Part shown: positions 1-13,999 of the stretch, one piece after another
Layout: each line of letters opens with the position of its first letter
Numbering within the stretch: position 1 is the first letter of the stretch
Source: an uncultured Alphaproteobacteria bacterium
Lineage (GTDB): Bacteria > Pseudomonadota > Alphaproteobacteria > HIMB59 > GCA-002718135
Assembly (NCBI GenBank): GCA_902540265.1
Contig: CACBLW010000003.1
Coordinates: forward strand, 1-64,000
Direction: 5' to 3'
DNA: 64,000 nucleotides
Notes under the pieces: generated by a model
What the model was told of the DNA's origin: nothing
Databases searched by the model: none
Seen by the model: the letters and a program-made list of their open reading frames with translations, nothing else
Program-made: the position numbers and the translations under genes

Positions 1-1
1 C

Positions 2-697
2 GATGATGAATTTTATGTTTCTTTATTAAACAATCTTAAGTGGTTTATATTTAGCTTACTTGCAATTCCATTAGGCTTATTGTTGGCCCTATTCTTAAAT
101 CAAAATATTTTTGGGATGAGGTACATTAAATCCTTTTTTTATTTCCCCTTTGTAATTAATGCTGTTGTTATAGGTGTAATATTTTCATGGTTTTATAATC
201 CTAAATATGGTTCGTTAGCTTACCTACTAAATATTTTCGGATTAGATCCGATACCTGTTCTCTCAGATGAAGTTTTAGCAACCTACGGAATAATTGCTGC
301 ATCATTTTTCCCAGGAATAGCATATACAATGATATTATACATAACTGGTTTGACATCTGTAAGTAAGGAGATGGTAGAAGCAGGAAGAATAGACGGTGCT
401 TCAGGCTTAACAATGTTATGGCACATAATTATACCTCAGTTAAGGCCAGCAACTTTAATTGCCGTTGTTGTTACTATTGTTGGAGCTTTAAGAAGTTTTG
501 ATTTAATTGCTGTAATGACGCTTGGAGGTCCCTGGGGTAGTACTAAAGTTTTAGCATACAAAATGTATGAAGAAGCATTATTTAATTTTCGTATGGGATA
601 TGGTGCTGCAATAGCAGTAATACTTTTTTTATTAATGAGTATTTATATAGCTTGGTTTTTATATAGATTGTTTAAACAAGAAAAAGGTGAAAAATAA
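2..697 (+). CDS. Sugar ABC transporter permease, MalF/UgpA type (5' end cut by window)
   Basis: Inner-membrane permease of a carbohydrate ABC importer (CUT1 type). The frame is open from base 2 with no stop, so the gene begins before the window; the TTG at 80 lies inside the conserved first core helix (NNLKWFIFSLLAIPLG) and is not the start. About 231 residues are visible with several hydrophobic segments. The EAA loop that contacts the ATPase reads EAGRIDGASGLTMLWHIIIP. The stop overlaps the ATG of the second permease (taATG), so the two are co-translated as a pair. The substrate cannot be read from the sequence; the downstream catabolic genes suggest a sugar or sugar derivative. The binding protein and ATPase are presumably upstream, outside the window. 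Confidence 0.9.
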   Translation, partial: DDEFYVSLLNNLKWFIFSLLAIPLGLLLALFLNQNIFGMRYIKSFFYFPFVINAVVIGVIFSWFYNPKYGSLAYLLNIFGLDPIPVLSDEVLATYGIIAASFFPGIAYTMILYITGLTSVSKEMVEAGRIDGASGLTMLWHIIIPQLRPATLIAVVVTIVGALRSFDLIAVMTLGGPWGSTKVLAYKMYEEALFNFRMGYGAAIAVILFLLMSIYIAWFLYRLFKQEKGEK

Positions 698-1548
698 TGT
701 TTCCAACACCTATTCAAAACTATTCATTAACAACAAATATAATTTATAGAATTTTACTAGGAGTTACACTTTTCATATGGCTGCTTCCACTAATAGCCGT
801 GATGTTAACTTCAATTAGAACATTTGAAGATATTTTGGTTGGAGATTATTGGAGTTGGCCAGAAGAAACTGCAATAATTTCAAATTATACTGCTATTTTT
901 GAAAGTGGTAAAATGTCGAGATTTTTTTTGAATAGTGTCATAATAACCTTACCAACAGTTTTTGGTACTCTGTTTCTTAGTTCTATGGCAGGATATTCAC
1001 TAGCAGTTCATAAATTTAAATTAAATCTTCTTCTTTTTTGTATGTTTATAGCTGGTAATTTTGTTCCATTTCAAATTTTAATGATACCTGTAAGAATGCT
1101 TACAATAGATTTAGGCATTTATAACTCACACTTTGGGTTAATTATTTTTCATATTGCTTTTCAGACTGGATTTTGTACATTCTTCTTAAGAAATTTTATT
1201 AAAGAGTTACCATTTGAATTAATTGAAGCTGCTAGAGCTGATGGTGCTTCAGAGTGGCTAATTTATAGAAAAATAATTTTACCTTTACTGACTCCTTCTT
1301 TAGCGGCTCTTGGAGTTCTTGAATTTACTTTTATTTGGAATGATTATTTTTGGGCATTAATATTAACACAAGGTGATAATGTTAAGCCGATCACTATTGG
1401 ATTAGATATGCTTAGAGGACAATGGGTTGCTACATACAATTTAATTGCGGCAGGTTCAGTTTTAGCAGCCTTACCTCCAGTAATAATGTTTTTTGCAATG
1501 CAAAGACATTTTATAATGGGTTTAACTTTTGGTGCAGTTAAAGGATAA
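697..1548 (+). CDS. Sugar ABC transporter permease, MalG/UgpE type
   Basis: Second membrane permease of the same CUT1 sugar importer, 283 residues, complete. It has an N-terminal membrane helix (about residues 15-38) followed by the usual five-helix transport domain. The EAA motif EAARADGASEWLIYRKIILP lies near residue 178. The protein ends in FGAVKG, the typical tail of MalG-like permeases. Its ATG overlaps the stop of the first permease by one base. A 38-bp gap separates it from the aldolase gene, so uptake and metabolism are probably transcribed together. The exact sugar is unknown. Confidence 0.92.
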   Translation: MFPTPIQNYSLTTNIIYRILLGVTLFIWLLPLIAVMLTSIRTFEDILVGDYWSWPEETAIISNYTAIFESGKMSRFFLNSVIITLPTVFGTLFLSSMAGYSLAVHKFKLNLLLFCMFIAGNFVPFQILMIPVRMLTIDLGIYNSHFGLIIFHIAFQTGFCTFFLRNFIKELPFELIEAARADGASEWLIYRKIILPLLTPSLAALGVLEFTFIWNDYFWALILTQGDNVKPITIGLDMLRGQWVATYNLIAAGSVLAALPPVIMFFAMQRHFIMGLTFGAVKG

Positions 1549-1586
1549 TTAGTTGCATTTGAATTGTTAAAATATAAAAGAACTCA

Positions 1587-2651
1587 ATGTCTTTAATTTC
1601 TCTTAGACAACTCTTAGATCACGCAGCTGAAAATGATTATGGTGTACCTGCATTCAATGTAAATAATTTAGAAGCAATTAGAGCAATAATGGAAGGGGCT
1701 AAAGAATTGAATAGTCCCGTAATACTTCAAGCTTCAGGTGCTGCAAGGAAATATGCTGGACCAATCTTTGTGAAAAAACTAGTTGAAGCAGCAATGGATG
1801 AATTTTCAGAAATTCCAACAGTTTTGCACCAAGACCATGGTGGTTCTCCAAAAGATTGTAAAAATTGCATAGAACTCGGTTTTACATCTGTGATGATGGA
1901 TGGTTCGCTATTAGATGACCAAAAAACTCCTTCAGATTTTGAATATAATGTAAGAGTTACAAAAGAAACAACTGATATGGCTCATGCATTAGGAGTTTCA
2001 GTAGAAGGGGAGATAGGCTGTTTAGGTTCTTTAGAGACTGGAACAGGTGAAAAAGAAGATGGGGTTGGTGCTGAAGGTAAACTTGATCATGATCAACTAT
2101 TAACTGATCCTGATGAAGCTTCAGATTTCGTTAAAGCTACAAATGTTGATGCATTAGCTATTGCTATTGGTACTAGCCACGGTGCTTATAAATTTTCTAG
2201 ACCACCAACTGGAGATATTTTAGCAATAGATAGAATAAAAGAAATACATTCAAGACTTCCAAACACACATTTAGTTATGCATGGCTCATCTTCGGTTCCA
2301 CAAGATTTAATAAAAAAAATTAATGAATATGGTGGAAAAATTAAAGAGACATACGGTGTTCCAGTTTCTGAAATTCAAGAAGGCATAAAACATGGCGTAA
2401 GAAAAGTTAACGTTGATACTGATTTAAGATTAGCTGCTACTGCTGCAGTAAGAAAATACTTCCATGAGAATCCTTCACAATTCGATCCTCGTAAATATTT
2501 ATTACTCTCTAAGGATGCTATGAAAGAAGTTGTTAAAAGTAGATTGCAAGAATTTGGAACTGCAGGAAATGCTTCTTCTATTAATGCAATTTCTCTGGGC
2601 GCAATGGCTACAAAATATAAATCTGGAGAGTTTACAGCAGTCATAAATTAA
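1587..2651 (+). CDS. fba: Class II fructose-bisphosphate aldolase
   Basis: Zinc-dependent aldolase that splits or forms fructose 1,6-bisphosphate from dihydroxyacetone phosphate and glyceraldehyde 3-phosphate, 354 residues, matching the Calvin-cycle subtype of the class II family in length. Visible metal and active-site residues are D83 and H84 in HQDHGG, E142 in EGEIG, H198 in GTSHGAYK and H232 in MHGSSS. The C-terminal FGTAGNA segment is also typical. It lies between sugar permeases and oxidoreductases. It may be the central glycolytic or gluconeogenic aldolase, or act on a phosphorylated product of the imported sugar; the sequence favours the ordinary FBP role. Confidence 0.93.
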   Translation: MSLISLRQLLDHAAENDYGVPAFNVNNLEAIRAIMEGAKELNSPVILQASGAARKYAGPIFVKKLVEAAMDEFSEIPTVLHQDHGGSPKDCKNCIELGFTSVMMDGSLLDDQKTPSDFEYNVRVTKETTDMAHALGVSVEGEIGCLGSLETGTGEKEDGVGAEGKLDHDQLLTDPDEASDFVKATNVDALAIAIGTSHGAYKFSRPPTGDILAIDRIKEIHSRLPNTHLVMHGSSSVPQDLIKKINEYGGKIKETYGVPVSEIQEGIKHGVRKVNVDTDLRLAATAAVRKYFHENPSQFDPRKYLLLSKDAMKEVVKSRLQEFGTAGNASSINAISLGAMATKYKSGEFTAVIN

Positions 2652-2696
2652 AATTTTTTTATTGAAAAAATAAATTTTTTATTTCACAATATTTTA

Positions 2697-3530
2697 ATGA
2701 AAAAAATTTCAAAACTTGATGAATATCTTTTTGATTTAAATGGATACCTTATTATAAATAATGCATTAAATAAAAAAGAACTAAAAGATCTTAATAATAT
2801 TCTTGATAAGTTAAAAAATATTAAAAACGATGAATGGGCAGGCCATGTTCATGGTCATAATTATGGTGGAAAAGAGGGTTTAAATCTTCAGCAAATATAT
2901 GAAGCTGGAAAACCATTTGAAAAATTAATTGATCATCCATCATGGATAAATCATATGTTACATTTTGTTGGAGGAAAGGGTACTTTTGATCATCTTCATG
3001 GACCCCTTTTTATTGATGAAAACTTTGCCAATATTCGTGGACCTGGTGAAGCTATTGGTATTCATTCCGGCAATCCTGAGGGTTTGCAAAGAAATCATTA
3101 TAGGTATCAAAATGGAAAATTTCATTGTTCACAAGTCAATATTCTTCTTGCACTAACAAATATTGGTCCAGGTGATGGTGGAACTGTTATAATTCCATCT
3201 TCACATAAATCAAATATTGTACATCCAGAATTTAAAGATAATAAAATGTTAAAAGGAGGCAAAGTATCTTCAGCAGAAGGAATGACAGGAGCTAAAGAAG
3301 TTTATATGAAAGCTGGAGATGCTCTTTTATTTGTTGATTCACTCTGTCATGGATCAGCAAAAAGAATAAATAAAGGTGAAAGAAGAATAGTTGTTTATAG
3401 ATATGGACCTTCTTGGGGTTTCTTTAGACATCCATACAGACCATCTAAAGACCTTCTATCAAGACTATCAAAATTTCAAAAAAAAATAGTTATGCCTCAT
3501 CAAAATGTGTTAACACCTAATTATAAATAA
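2697..3530 (+). CDS. Phytanoyl-CoA dioxygenase (PhyH) family oxygenase
   Basis: Predicted Fe(II)/2-oxoglutarate oxygenase of the PhyH superfamily, 277 residues. The family core is visible as FHCSQVNILLALTNIGPGDG (residues 142-161), followed by a PSSHKSN segment near 168-173. The distal iron histidine is likely H218 in CHGSAKR, and R229/R230 are placed to bind 2-oxoglutarate. The proximal motif reads H123-S-G125, where classical PhyH proteins have H-x-D. The substrate is unknown. It sits in a same-strand run with sugar dehydrogenases, so oxidation of a sugar or glycoside is a reasonable inference. It ends 1 bp before the next start codon. Confidence 0.8.
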   Translation: MKKISKLDEYLFDLNGYLIINNALNKKELKDLNNILDKLKNIKNDEWAGHVHGHNYGGKEGLNLQQIYEAGKPFEKLIDHPSWINHMLHFVGGKGTFDHLHGPLFIDENFANIRGPGEAIGIHSGNPEGLQRNHYRYQNGKFHCSQVNILLALTNIGPGDGGTVIIPSSHKSNIVHPEFKDNKMLKGGKVSSAEGMTGAKEVYMKAGDALLFVDSLCHGSAKRINKGERRIVVYRYGPSWGFFRHPYRPSKDLLSRLSKFQKKIVMPHQNVLTPNYK

Positions 3531-3531
3531 A

Positions 3532-4575
3532 ATGGAAAAAATTAAATGGGGTATCATTGGCCCTGGAAATATTGCAAATAATTTTGCTGATGGATTAAAA
3601 GGTTCCTATTCTGGACAATTAGTTAGCATAGCGAGTAAAAGTGAAGATCGCAGGAAAAATTTTGGGGATAAATATGATATTCATCCTGATTTTAGATTTG
3701 ATTCTTATGAAGATATAATAAATTCAGAACATATAGATGCTATATATATTTCCACACCTCATACTCTACATGCTGAATGGACATTAAAAGCTGCCGGTAA
3801 AGGCAAACACATTCTTTGTGAGAAACCAGGAGCTTTAAATTTTAATGAAGGAAAGGAAGTTATTGATGAGGTAAGAGAAGCCGGTGTTTTTTATATGGAG
3901 GGTTTTATGTATCGTTGCCATCCACAAATTCCAAAACTAGTTGATATAATTAAAAACAAAATGATAGGAGATGTCATATCTATTGAAACCTCTTTTGGTT
4001 TTGATATGGGTAAGACAATACCTCATCACAGGTTATTTAATAAAAATTTAGCAGGTGGAGGCATACTCGATGTTGGCCTATATCCAATTTCCTTTTCTAG
4101 ACTAATAGCAGGAGTAGCAACAGGAGATAAATTTTCAGAACCAAAATTTTTAGATGCTGAAGCAACAATAGGAGAAACAGGTGTTGATGAAATTGCTCAT
4201 GCAAATTTAGAATTTAAAAATGGTATTAAAGCAAAAGTATCTACGGCTATTAGAGAAACTATGAAAAATAATGCTATTATTATAGGCTCAGAGGGAGAAA
4301 TTGAATTACCAGATCCATGGATACCAGGTAGAGATGGTGGTCCATACCATGCAAAAATTATTATTAATAAAAATGGAAATGAAGAAATAGTTGATGTCAA
4401 AGGACCTGAACATCTCTTTTTCTTTGAGGGAGAACTTGCGAGTCAATGTATTGCAAAAGAAAAAACTGAACCTCCTCATCCAGCAATGACTTGGGAAGAT
4501 ACATTAGGAAATCTTAAAGCTCTTGATACTTGGAGAGAGAAAGTAAATTATAAACTACCACAGGATGAAATATGA
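3532..4575 (+). CDS. Gfo/Idh/MocA family NAD(P)-dependent dehydrogenase
   Basis: Oxidoreductase of 347 residues. An N-terminal Rossmann fold carries GPGNIANNFA (residues 10-19), and the family signature E97-K98-P99 lies in ILCEKPGALN. The C-terminal alpha/beta domain begins at about residue 125 and includes GGGILDVGLYPI. Members oxidise or reduce cyclic sugars, inositols and related polyols with NAD(P). The stop overlaps the start of the aldo/keto reductase gene by four bases, indicating translational coupling. The substrate is not identifiable; a second, divergent family member lies 1.7 kb downstream, a pattern seen in pathways that make and then resolve keto-sugars. Confidence 0.88.
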   Translation: MEKIKWGIIGPGNIANNFADGLKGSYSGQLVSIASKSEDRRKNFGDKYDIHPDFRFDSYEDIINSEHIDAIYISTPHTLHAEWTLKAAGKGKHILCEKPGALNFNEGKEVIDEVREAGVFYMEGFMYRCHPQIPKLVDIIKNKMIGDVISIETSFGFDMGKTIPHHRLFNKNLAGGGILDVGLYPISFSRLIAGVATGDKFSEPKFLDAEATIGETGVDEIAHANLEFKNGIKAKVSTAIRETMKNNAIIIGSEGEIELPDPWIPGRDGGPYHAKIIINKNGNEEIVDVKGPEHLFFFEGELASQCIAKEKTEPPHPAMTWEDTLGNLKALDTWREKVNYKLPQDEI

Positions 4576-5531
4576 AGTACGATAGAATAGAAGGAATAGA
4601 CAAAGACATATCTAAACTTGTAATGGGATGTGATAATCAAGATGACATCAGTGAGGCTTCAAAGTTATGGGATCATTGGATTGAAGTTGGTGGAAACATG
4701 TTTGATACAGCTTTTATTTATGGCGGTGGTAACCATGAAAAAGTTTTAGGACAATGGCTAACAAATAATAATAATAGAGATGATGTTCTAATTTTGGGTA
4801 AAGGTGCTCACACACCTGACTGTAACCCTGAAGCTATCTCAAAACAGTTAACTATATCTCTTGAAAGAATGAATACAGATTATGTGGACATTTATATTAT
4901 GCATCGAGATAATAATGAATATCCAGTTGATGAGTTTATTGATGTTTTAAATGAAGAAAAAGAAAAGGGAAGAATTAAAATATTTGGAGGTTCTAATTGG
5001 ACTATTGAAAGATTCAAAAAGGGAAATGAATGGGCACAAAAAAATAATAAACAAGAAATGTCTATATTAAATAATAATTTAGCTCTTGCTAAAATGATTA
5101 ATCCACTTTGGAATGGATGTTTATCATCAAATGATAATGAAATTTTGGATTATCTAAATACTACTCAAAAATCCCATATGTCATGGTCAAGCCAAGCAAG
5201 AGGCTATTTTTTAGATGATAATCTTACCAATGAAATAGAAAGAAAAATTACAAAGGCTGAGTCATCCTGGAGAAAACCAGGTGAAAATTCTAGTGGACCT
5301 ATTAGTTGTTATGATAGCGACGATAATAAGGAGAGAAAAAAAAGAGCTAGAGAATTAGCAGAAAAAAAAGGATGCTCTGCAAATAATATTGCAGCAAGTT
5401 GGACTTTAAGCCAATCTTTTCCATCTTTTGCTTTAATAGGCCCTAGATCAATTAGTGAGTTGGATACCACTCTTCCTTGTTTAGATATAGAATTAAATAA
5501 AGAAGAGATAAACTGGTTAAATTTAAATTAA
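4572..5531 (+). CDS. Aldo/keto reductase
   Basis: TIM-barrel NADPH-dependent carbonyl reductase or dehydrogenase, 319 residues. The catalytic tetrad is visible as D45 and Y50 in FDTAFIYGGG, K77 in LGKGAHT and H111 in IMHRDN. A C-terminal cofactor-binding segment follows the ALIGPRSISEL stretch. The gene overlaps the preceding Gfo/Idh gene by four bases and is followed after 15 bp by a sugar isomerase-like gene, which places it in the same catabolic operon. It probably interconverts an aldose or keto-sugar and its alcohol or lactone; the actual substrate cannot be told. Confidence 0.87.
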   Translation: MKYDRIEGIDKDISKLVMGCDNQDDISEASKLWDHWIEVGGNMFDTAFIYGGGNHEKVLGQWLTNNNNRDDVLILGKGAHTPDCNPEAISKQLTISLERMNTDYVDIYIMHRDNNEYPVDEFIDVLNEEKEKGRIKIFGGSNWTIERFKKGNEWAQKNNKQEMSILNNNLALAKMINPLWNGCLSSNDNEILDYLNTTQKSHMSWSSQARGYFLDDNLTNEIERKITKAESSWRKPGENSSGPISCYDSDDNKERKKRARELAEKKGCSANNIAASWTLSQSFPSFALIGPRSISELDTTLPCLDIELNKEEINWLNLN

Positions 5532-5546
5532 TGGAGAAAATTTAAA

Positions 5547-6320
5547 ATGGAAAAAAAAGAAATATCAATGCAACTCTTTACTACAAGACACTTTCAACCT
5601 TATGAACCAATACTAAAATTTTTATCAGATTCAGGTATTGTTAATATTGAACTTTTTGGTTTAGAATTGATGAAAATAGATGAATTTAAATCAATGATGG
5701 ATCAATCAAATATAACATCTAAGTCTACTCATGTTAGTTATGAATCTTTAACTGATCCAAGTGATATCATTGATCGTGCAAAAAAAATGAATATCAAACA
5801 TATTATTGTACCAGCTCCTCCAGCTAGAAAAGATACTGAATTTAAAAATACATTTAATATGAATGAAGAAGAGTGGATGGATTTTGGAACAAAATTATCT
5901 TCGTATGTAAGTATTTTTGAAGATTCTGGATTGACACTTGGTTATCATAATCATTCTTATGAATTTAAAGCACTGCCGAGTGGAAAGTTACCTATTGAAT
6001 GTATGATGGATCATAATGAAAATTTGAAGTTAGAAATTGATCTGGGATGGACAATTGCAGGTGGTGCAGATCCTGTTCCCTGGATACAAAAATATTCAAA
6101 TAAAATCATCGGATGTCACTTAAAAGATTTTTACGATAAAAGTAAAAATTTATTAGAACATGATGAGCAATCTCCTGTTGGAGAAGGTTTTATAGATTGG
6201 CCAACAATAATTTCAGAAGTTAAAAAAACACCATGTGATGTATTTATTTTAGAACATGATGATCCAAAAGATTATAAAGAATACACGAGAAAATCTTTAG
6301 AATATTTAGAGACAATTTAA
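5547..6320 (+). CDS. Sugar phosphate isomerase/epimerase family protein
   Basis: Xylose-isomerase-like TIM barrel (AP endonuclease 2 superfamily), 257 residues. It starts with the family pattern of a short strand followed by GIVNIELFG (about residues 30-38). Likely metal-binding residues include the HNHSYEF histidines (near 140), the EIDLGW segment (near 172), the GCHLKD histidine and the ILEHDD glutamate near the C-terminus. Relatives act as inosose isomerases or dehydratases, or as 3-keto-glycoside epimerases. Its stop overlaps the next Gfo/Idh start (taATG). Pairing with Gfo/Idh dehydrogenases suggests handling of keto-sugars or keto-inositols; that is inference. Confidence 0.85.
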   Translation: MEKKEISMQLFTTRHFQPYEPILKFLSDSGIVNIELFGLELMKIDEFKSMMDQSNITSKSTHVSYESLTDPSDIIDRAKKMNIKHIIVPAPPARKDTEFKNTFNMNEEEWMDFGTKLSSYVSIFEDSGLTLGYHNHSYEFKALPSGKLPIECMMDHNENLKLEIDLGWTIAGGADPVPWIQKYSNKIIGCHLKDFYDKSKNLLEHDEQSPVGEGFIDWPTIISEVKKTPCDVFILEHDDPKDYKEYTRKSLEYLETI

Positions 6321-7444
6321 TGAATATTGGTATTGTAGGTTGTGGAAATATTTCTGAGACTTATTTTGAGTGTCAAAAAATATTTAATAATTTTAAGATA
6401 GTTGCTTGTGCAGATATAAATAAAGAAGCTGCATCCAGTACTGCATCTAAATTTAAAGTTAAAGCTTTATCAGTAGAGGAAATCTTTGATAATAATGAAA
6501 TTGATTTAATAATTAATTTAACAATTCCTGCAGCTCATAAAGAAATTATTGCAAAATCACTACAAAATGGAAAGCACTGTTTTAGTGAAAAGCCATTAGC
6601 AATGAACTTTCAAGAGGGTTTAGAAATACAAAAACTAGCAAATGAAAAAGGGTTGTATGTTGGTTGTGCTCCAGATACATTTTTAGGAGCGGCAGGGCAA
6701 AGAGCTAGAAAATTAATTGAAGATAATAAAATAGGTAAAATTGTTCTGGGAACTTTTAATTTAATGTCTCATGGAATGGAGCATTGGCACCCTAATCCAG
6801 ATTTTTTCTTTAAACCTGGTGCTGGACCAGTTTTTGATCTTGGTGTTTATTATATTACTCAATTAGTTAACTTAATTGGACCAGTTAAACAAATAAATGC
6901 AATCAGTGGAACTGCTACAAATGAGAGAACAATAACTAGTCAGCCAAGATATGGTGATAAAATTAAGGTTGAAACACCAACAACCCTTATGGGTTCTTTA
7001 GAGTTCATAAATAATGCTAAGATCCAGTTTTTTTGTACCTGGGATGTCTGGAAAAATAACCATTCAACAATTGAACTTTATGGACTTGATGGCTCAATGA
7101 TTGTTCCTGATCCTAATTTTTTTAGTGGTGATTTATTAATTTCTCAAAAAGATAGTGATTGGGAAACAATTAATAATGATAAAATGTTGTTAGGTATTCC
7201 TAATAAAAGTGATGGAGAAGGTAATAAAAAAGCAAATTATAGAGGAATAGGTCTCTCAGAAATGATTGATTCTATAACCAATAATCGTAAAGCAAGATGT
7301 TCTCTTGAATTATCTCTTCATGTTCTTGAGATAATGGATGGAATTATAAAATCTGCTGAAGAAAATAAATCTTATCAATTATCTACTACTCCCAATCAGC
7401 CTGAAATATTGACAGAAGAAGAAATAAAAAATCTAAAATCATAA
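6320..7444 (+). CDS. Gfo/Idh/MocA family dehydrogenase (second copy)
   Basis: NAD(P)-dependent sugar or inositol dehydrogenase-like protein, 374 residues, clearly divergent from the copy at 3.5 kb. The Rossmann motif is GIVGCGNIS (residues 3-11), and the E-K-P signature lies in HCFSEKPLAMN near residue 91. The second domain carries GAGPVFDLGVYYITQL. It is the last gene of the 5' sugar cluster and converges on mlaC with a 24-bp gap. No clear terminator hairpin is visible between them. Its place after the epimerase-like gene suggests it acts on the product or precursor of that enzyme. Confidence 0.88.
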   Translation: MNIGIVGCGNISETYFECQKIFNNFKIVACADINKEAASSTASKFKVKALSVEEIFDNNEIDLIINLTIPAAHKEIIAKSLQNGKHCFSEKPLAMNFQEGLEIQKLANEKGLYVGCAPDTFLGAAGQRARKLIEDNKIGKIVLGTFNLMSHGMEHWHPNPDFFFKPGAGPVFDLGVYYITQLVNLIGPVKQINAISGTATNERTITSQPRYGDKIKVETPTTLMGSLEFINNAKIQFFCTWDVWKNNHSTIELYGLDGSMIVPDPNFFSGDLLISQKDSDWETINNDKMLLGIPNKSDGEGNKKANYRGIGLSEMIDSITNNRKARCSLELSLHVLEIMDGIIKSAEENKSYQLSTTPNQPEILTEEEIKNLKS

Positions 7445-7468
7445 TTACAAATAAAATTTAATATGATG

Positions 7469-8071
7469 TTATTCAGTAATTTTTTGATAACTTAATTGAT
7501 TTTGATCAAATAAAACTTCATTAAATTTTGTAAGATCATTATCAACTTTTTTTAACATTGAGTTAAACTCCGATCTTTTTGTTACTACTAATGAAATATC
7601 AGCAACAATTAAATCAATAACAAAAAATCTATCTTTTGATTCTTTTACCCTCCATGTTACAACAACTGAACCAGTGTCTGAAAAGATCTCCATATCAATT
7701 AGAGTAACTTGATTTTTTTGATCGTATTTTGATTTTGTTAATTCATAGGTCTGGTCTGAATATCCTTGCATCATTGAAGCTATATTTAAAGCTAGATGTC
7801 TTTTAAAATTTTCGATGTAGATCTTTTTTGTATTTTTATCTGATTTTTTCCAAGCTTCTCCTGCAACAAATTTAGCAATACCTGTACCAGCAAAATTATT
7901 ATTTATTGTTTTTTCAATTAGAAGAAATCTTTTTTCATTTGAGAGATTTTGATTTTTATAAGCTTCAAGAATAATATCTATTTCTCTTTTTAGCCATTCT
8001 GAAGTTTCACCAGAATATAAATTTTTTGAAATAAAGATTATAAAAAAAAATACAATTAACTTAAACTTCAT
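7469..8071 (-). CDS. mlaC: MlaC/Ttg2D family phospholipid-binding protein
   Basis: Periplasmic shuttle of the Mla system, which moves phospholipids between the outer-membrane MlaA complex and the inner-membrane MlaFEDB importer. The protein has 200 residues, near the usual family size. An N-terminal signal peptide (FKLIVFFFIIFISKNLYS, cleaved near residue 20) precedes the toluene-tolerance Ttg2 domain. The central pattern of WKKSDKNTKKIYIENFKRHLA and the later DLIVADISLVVTKRSEF segment are characteristic. Its start codon directly abuts the mlaA stop, so the two are co-transcribed. The mlaFED genes are not in the window. Confidence 0.88.
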   Translation of the reverse strand: MKFKLIVFFFIIFISKNLYSGETSEWLKREIDIILEAYKNQNLSNEKRFLLIEKTINNNFAGTGIAKFVAGEAWKKSDKNTKKIYIENFKRHLALNIASMMQGYSDQTYELTKSKYDQKNQVTLIDMEIFSDTGSVVVTWRVKESKDRFFVIDLIVADISLVVTKRSEFNSMLKKVDNDLTKFNEVLFDQNQLSYQKITE

Positions 8072-8856
8072 TATTCGAATTCAATACTAATTAGAGGTAG
8101 GGGTGTTAATTCTGAGTCATCTACATTGTTTATTGCTGCCTTTCGGTTTTGATAATAAGAACTTCTTACTGCTGCATAATAATCTACTGAATTATCTCTT
8201 AATGCATTAACTTCATCAATTATTTGTGATCTTGTATCAACTGCATTAACTGCAGTTCTCATTGGCACTAGCCAAGCTTCTCCTTCACTTACTGCATATG
8301 CATTAATTGGATCTGTTAACATTGTTAATACCATGCCTGATGTGTCTCTTAGATTTGAAGGCCCAAATAATGGAAGTACAATATAAAAACCATCTCCAAC
8401 ACCCCAAGTTGCAAGTGTTTGCCCATAATCTTCTTCTTTTTCTTCAAGTCCAATCTTTTCAGCAATATCAAATAAACCAAATACACCTACGGTACTATTA
8501 ACAATAAATCTTCCTGAAGATTGAACAGCGTTTTCAGATTGACCTTGTAATATTTGATTAATTACAACTAATGGAGCTCTTAAATTACTTAAAAAATTAT
8601 TTATTCCACTTTGTACTGGAGAAGGTAATTTTTTGTATCCTTTTGCAATTGGTTCTAAAACAATTCTATCGGCTACATTATTAAAACTAAATATAGCTCT
8701 ATTTAATGGTTCAAAAGGATCATATATTTCATCTTCTATAGTGGTTGTTTCAAAGTCCTCAGAATCAGTATTTACCTGATCTGCATCACTGGCAACTACC
8801 TTATATGATAGTAAACTAAAAAATAGAAAAAACAGAATTATAATTTTTTTGCTCAT
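8071..8856 (-). CDS. mlaA: MlaA/VacJ family outer-membrane phospholipid protein
   Basis: Outer-membrane component of the Mla pathway that extracts mislocalised phospholipids and passes them to MlaC, 261 residues. The VacJ signature is clear: YDPFEPLNRAIFSFNNVADR (about 45-64), FLSNLRAPLVVINQILQG, and the GVGDGFYIVLPLFGPSNLRD block typical of the family. The N-terminal signal sequence (to about residue 22, VVAS) contains no cysteine, so there is no lipobox, unlike the lipoprotein MlaA of E. coli. The gene lies upstream of mlaC in a two-gene minus-strand operon and is divergent from the helicase gene, with 79 bp between them. Confidence 0.9.
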   Translation of the reverse strand: MSKKIIILFFLFFSLLSYKVVASDADQVNTDSEDFETTTIEDEIYDPFEPLNRAIFSFNNVADRIVLEPIAKGYKKLPSPVQSGINNFLSNLRAPLVVINQILQGQSENAVQSSGRFIVNSTVGVFGLFDIAEKIGLEEKEEDYGQTLATWGVGDGFYIVLPLFGPSNLRDTSGMVLTMLTDPINAYAVSEGEAWLVPMRTAVNAVDTRSQIIDEVNALRDNSVDYYAAVRSSYYQNRKAAINNVDDSELTPLPLISIEFE

Positions 8857-8935
8857 AGGCTAACAACTAATATCTAAACTATTATTTAATATAGTTTATA
8901 AATTACATTATATATATCTCTATTATAGCAAAAAA

Positions 8936-13966
<5,031 letters not shown>

Positions 13967-13999
13967 AACTTATTTATATATTTTAATTAAGAAATTTGA

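Noticed and set aside
80-82. TTG at base 80 as the start of the first permease
   Set aside because: The frame is open to the window edge and the upstream codons encode the conserved first transport helix, so the gene starts outside the window.
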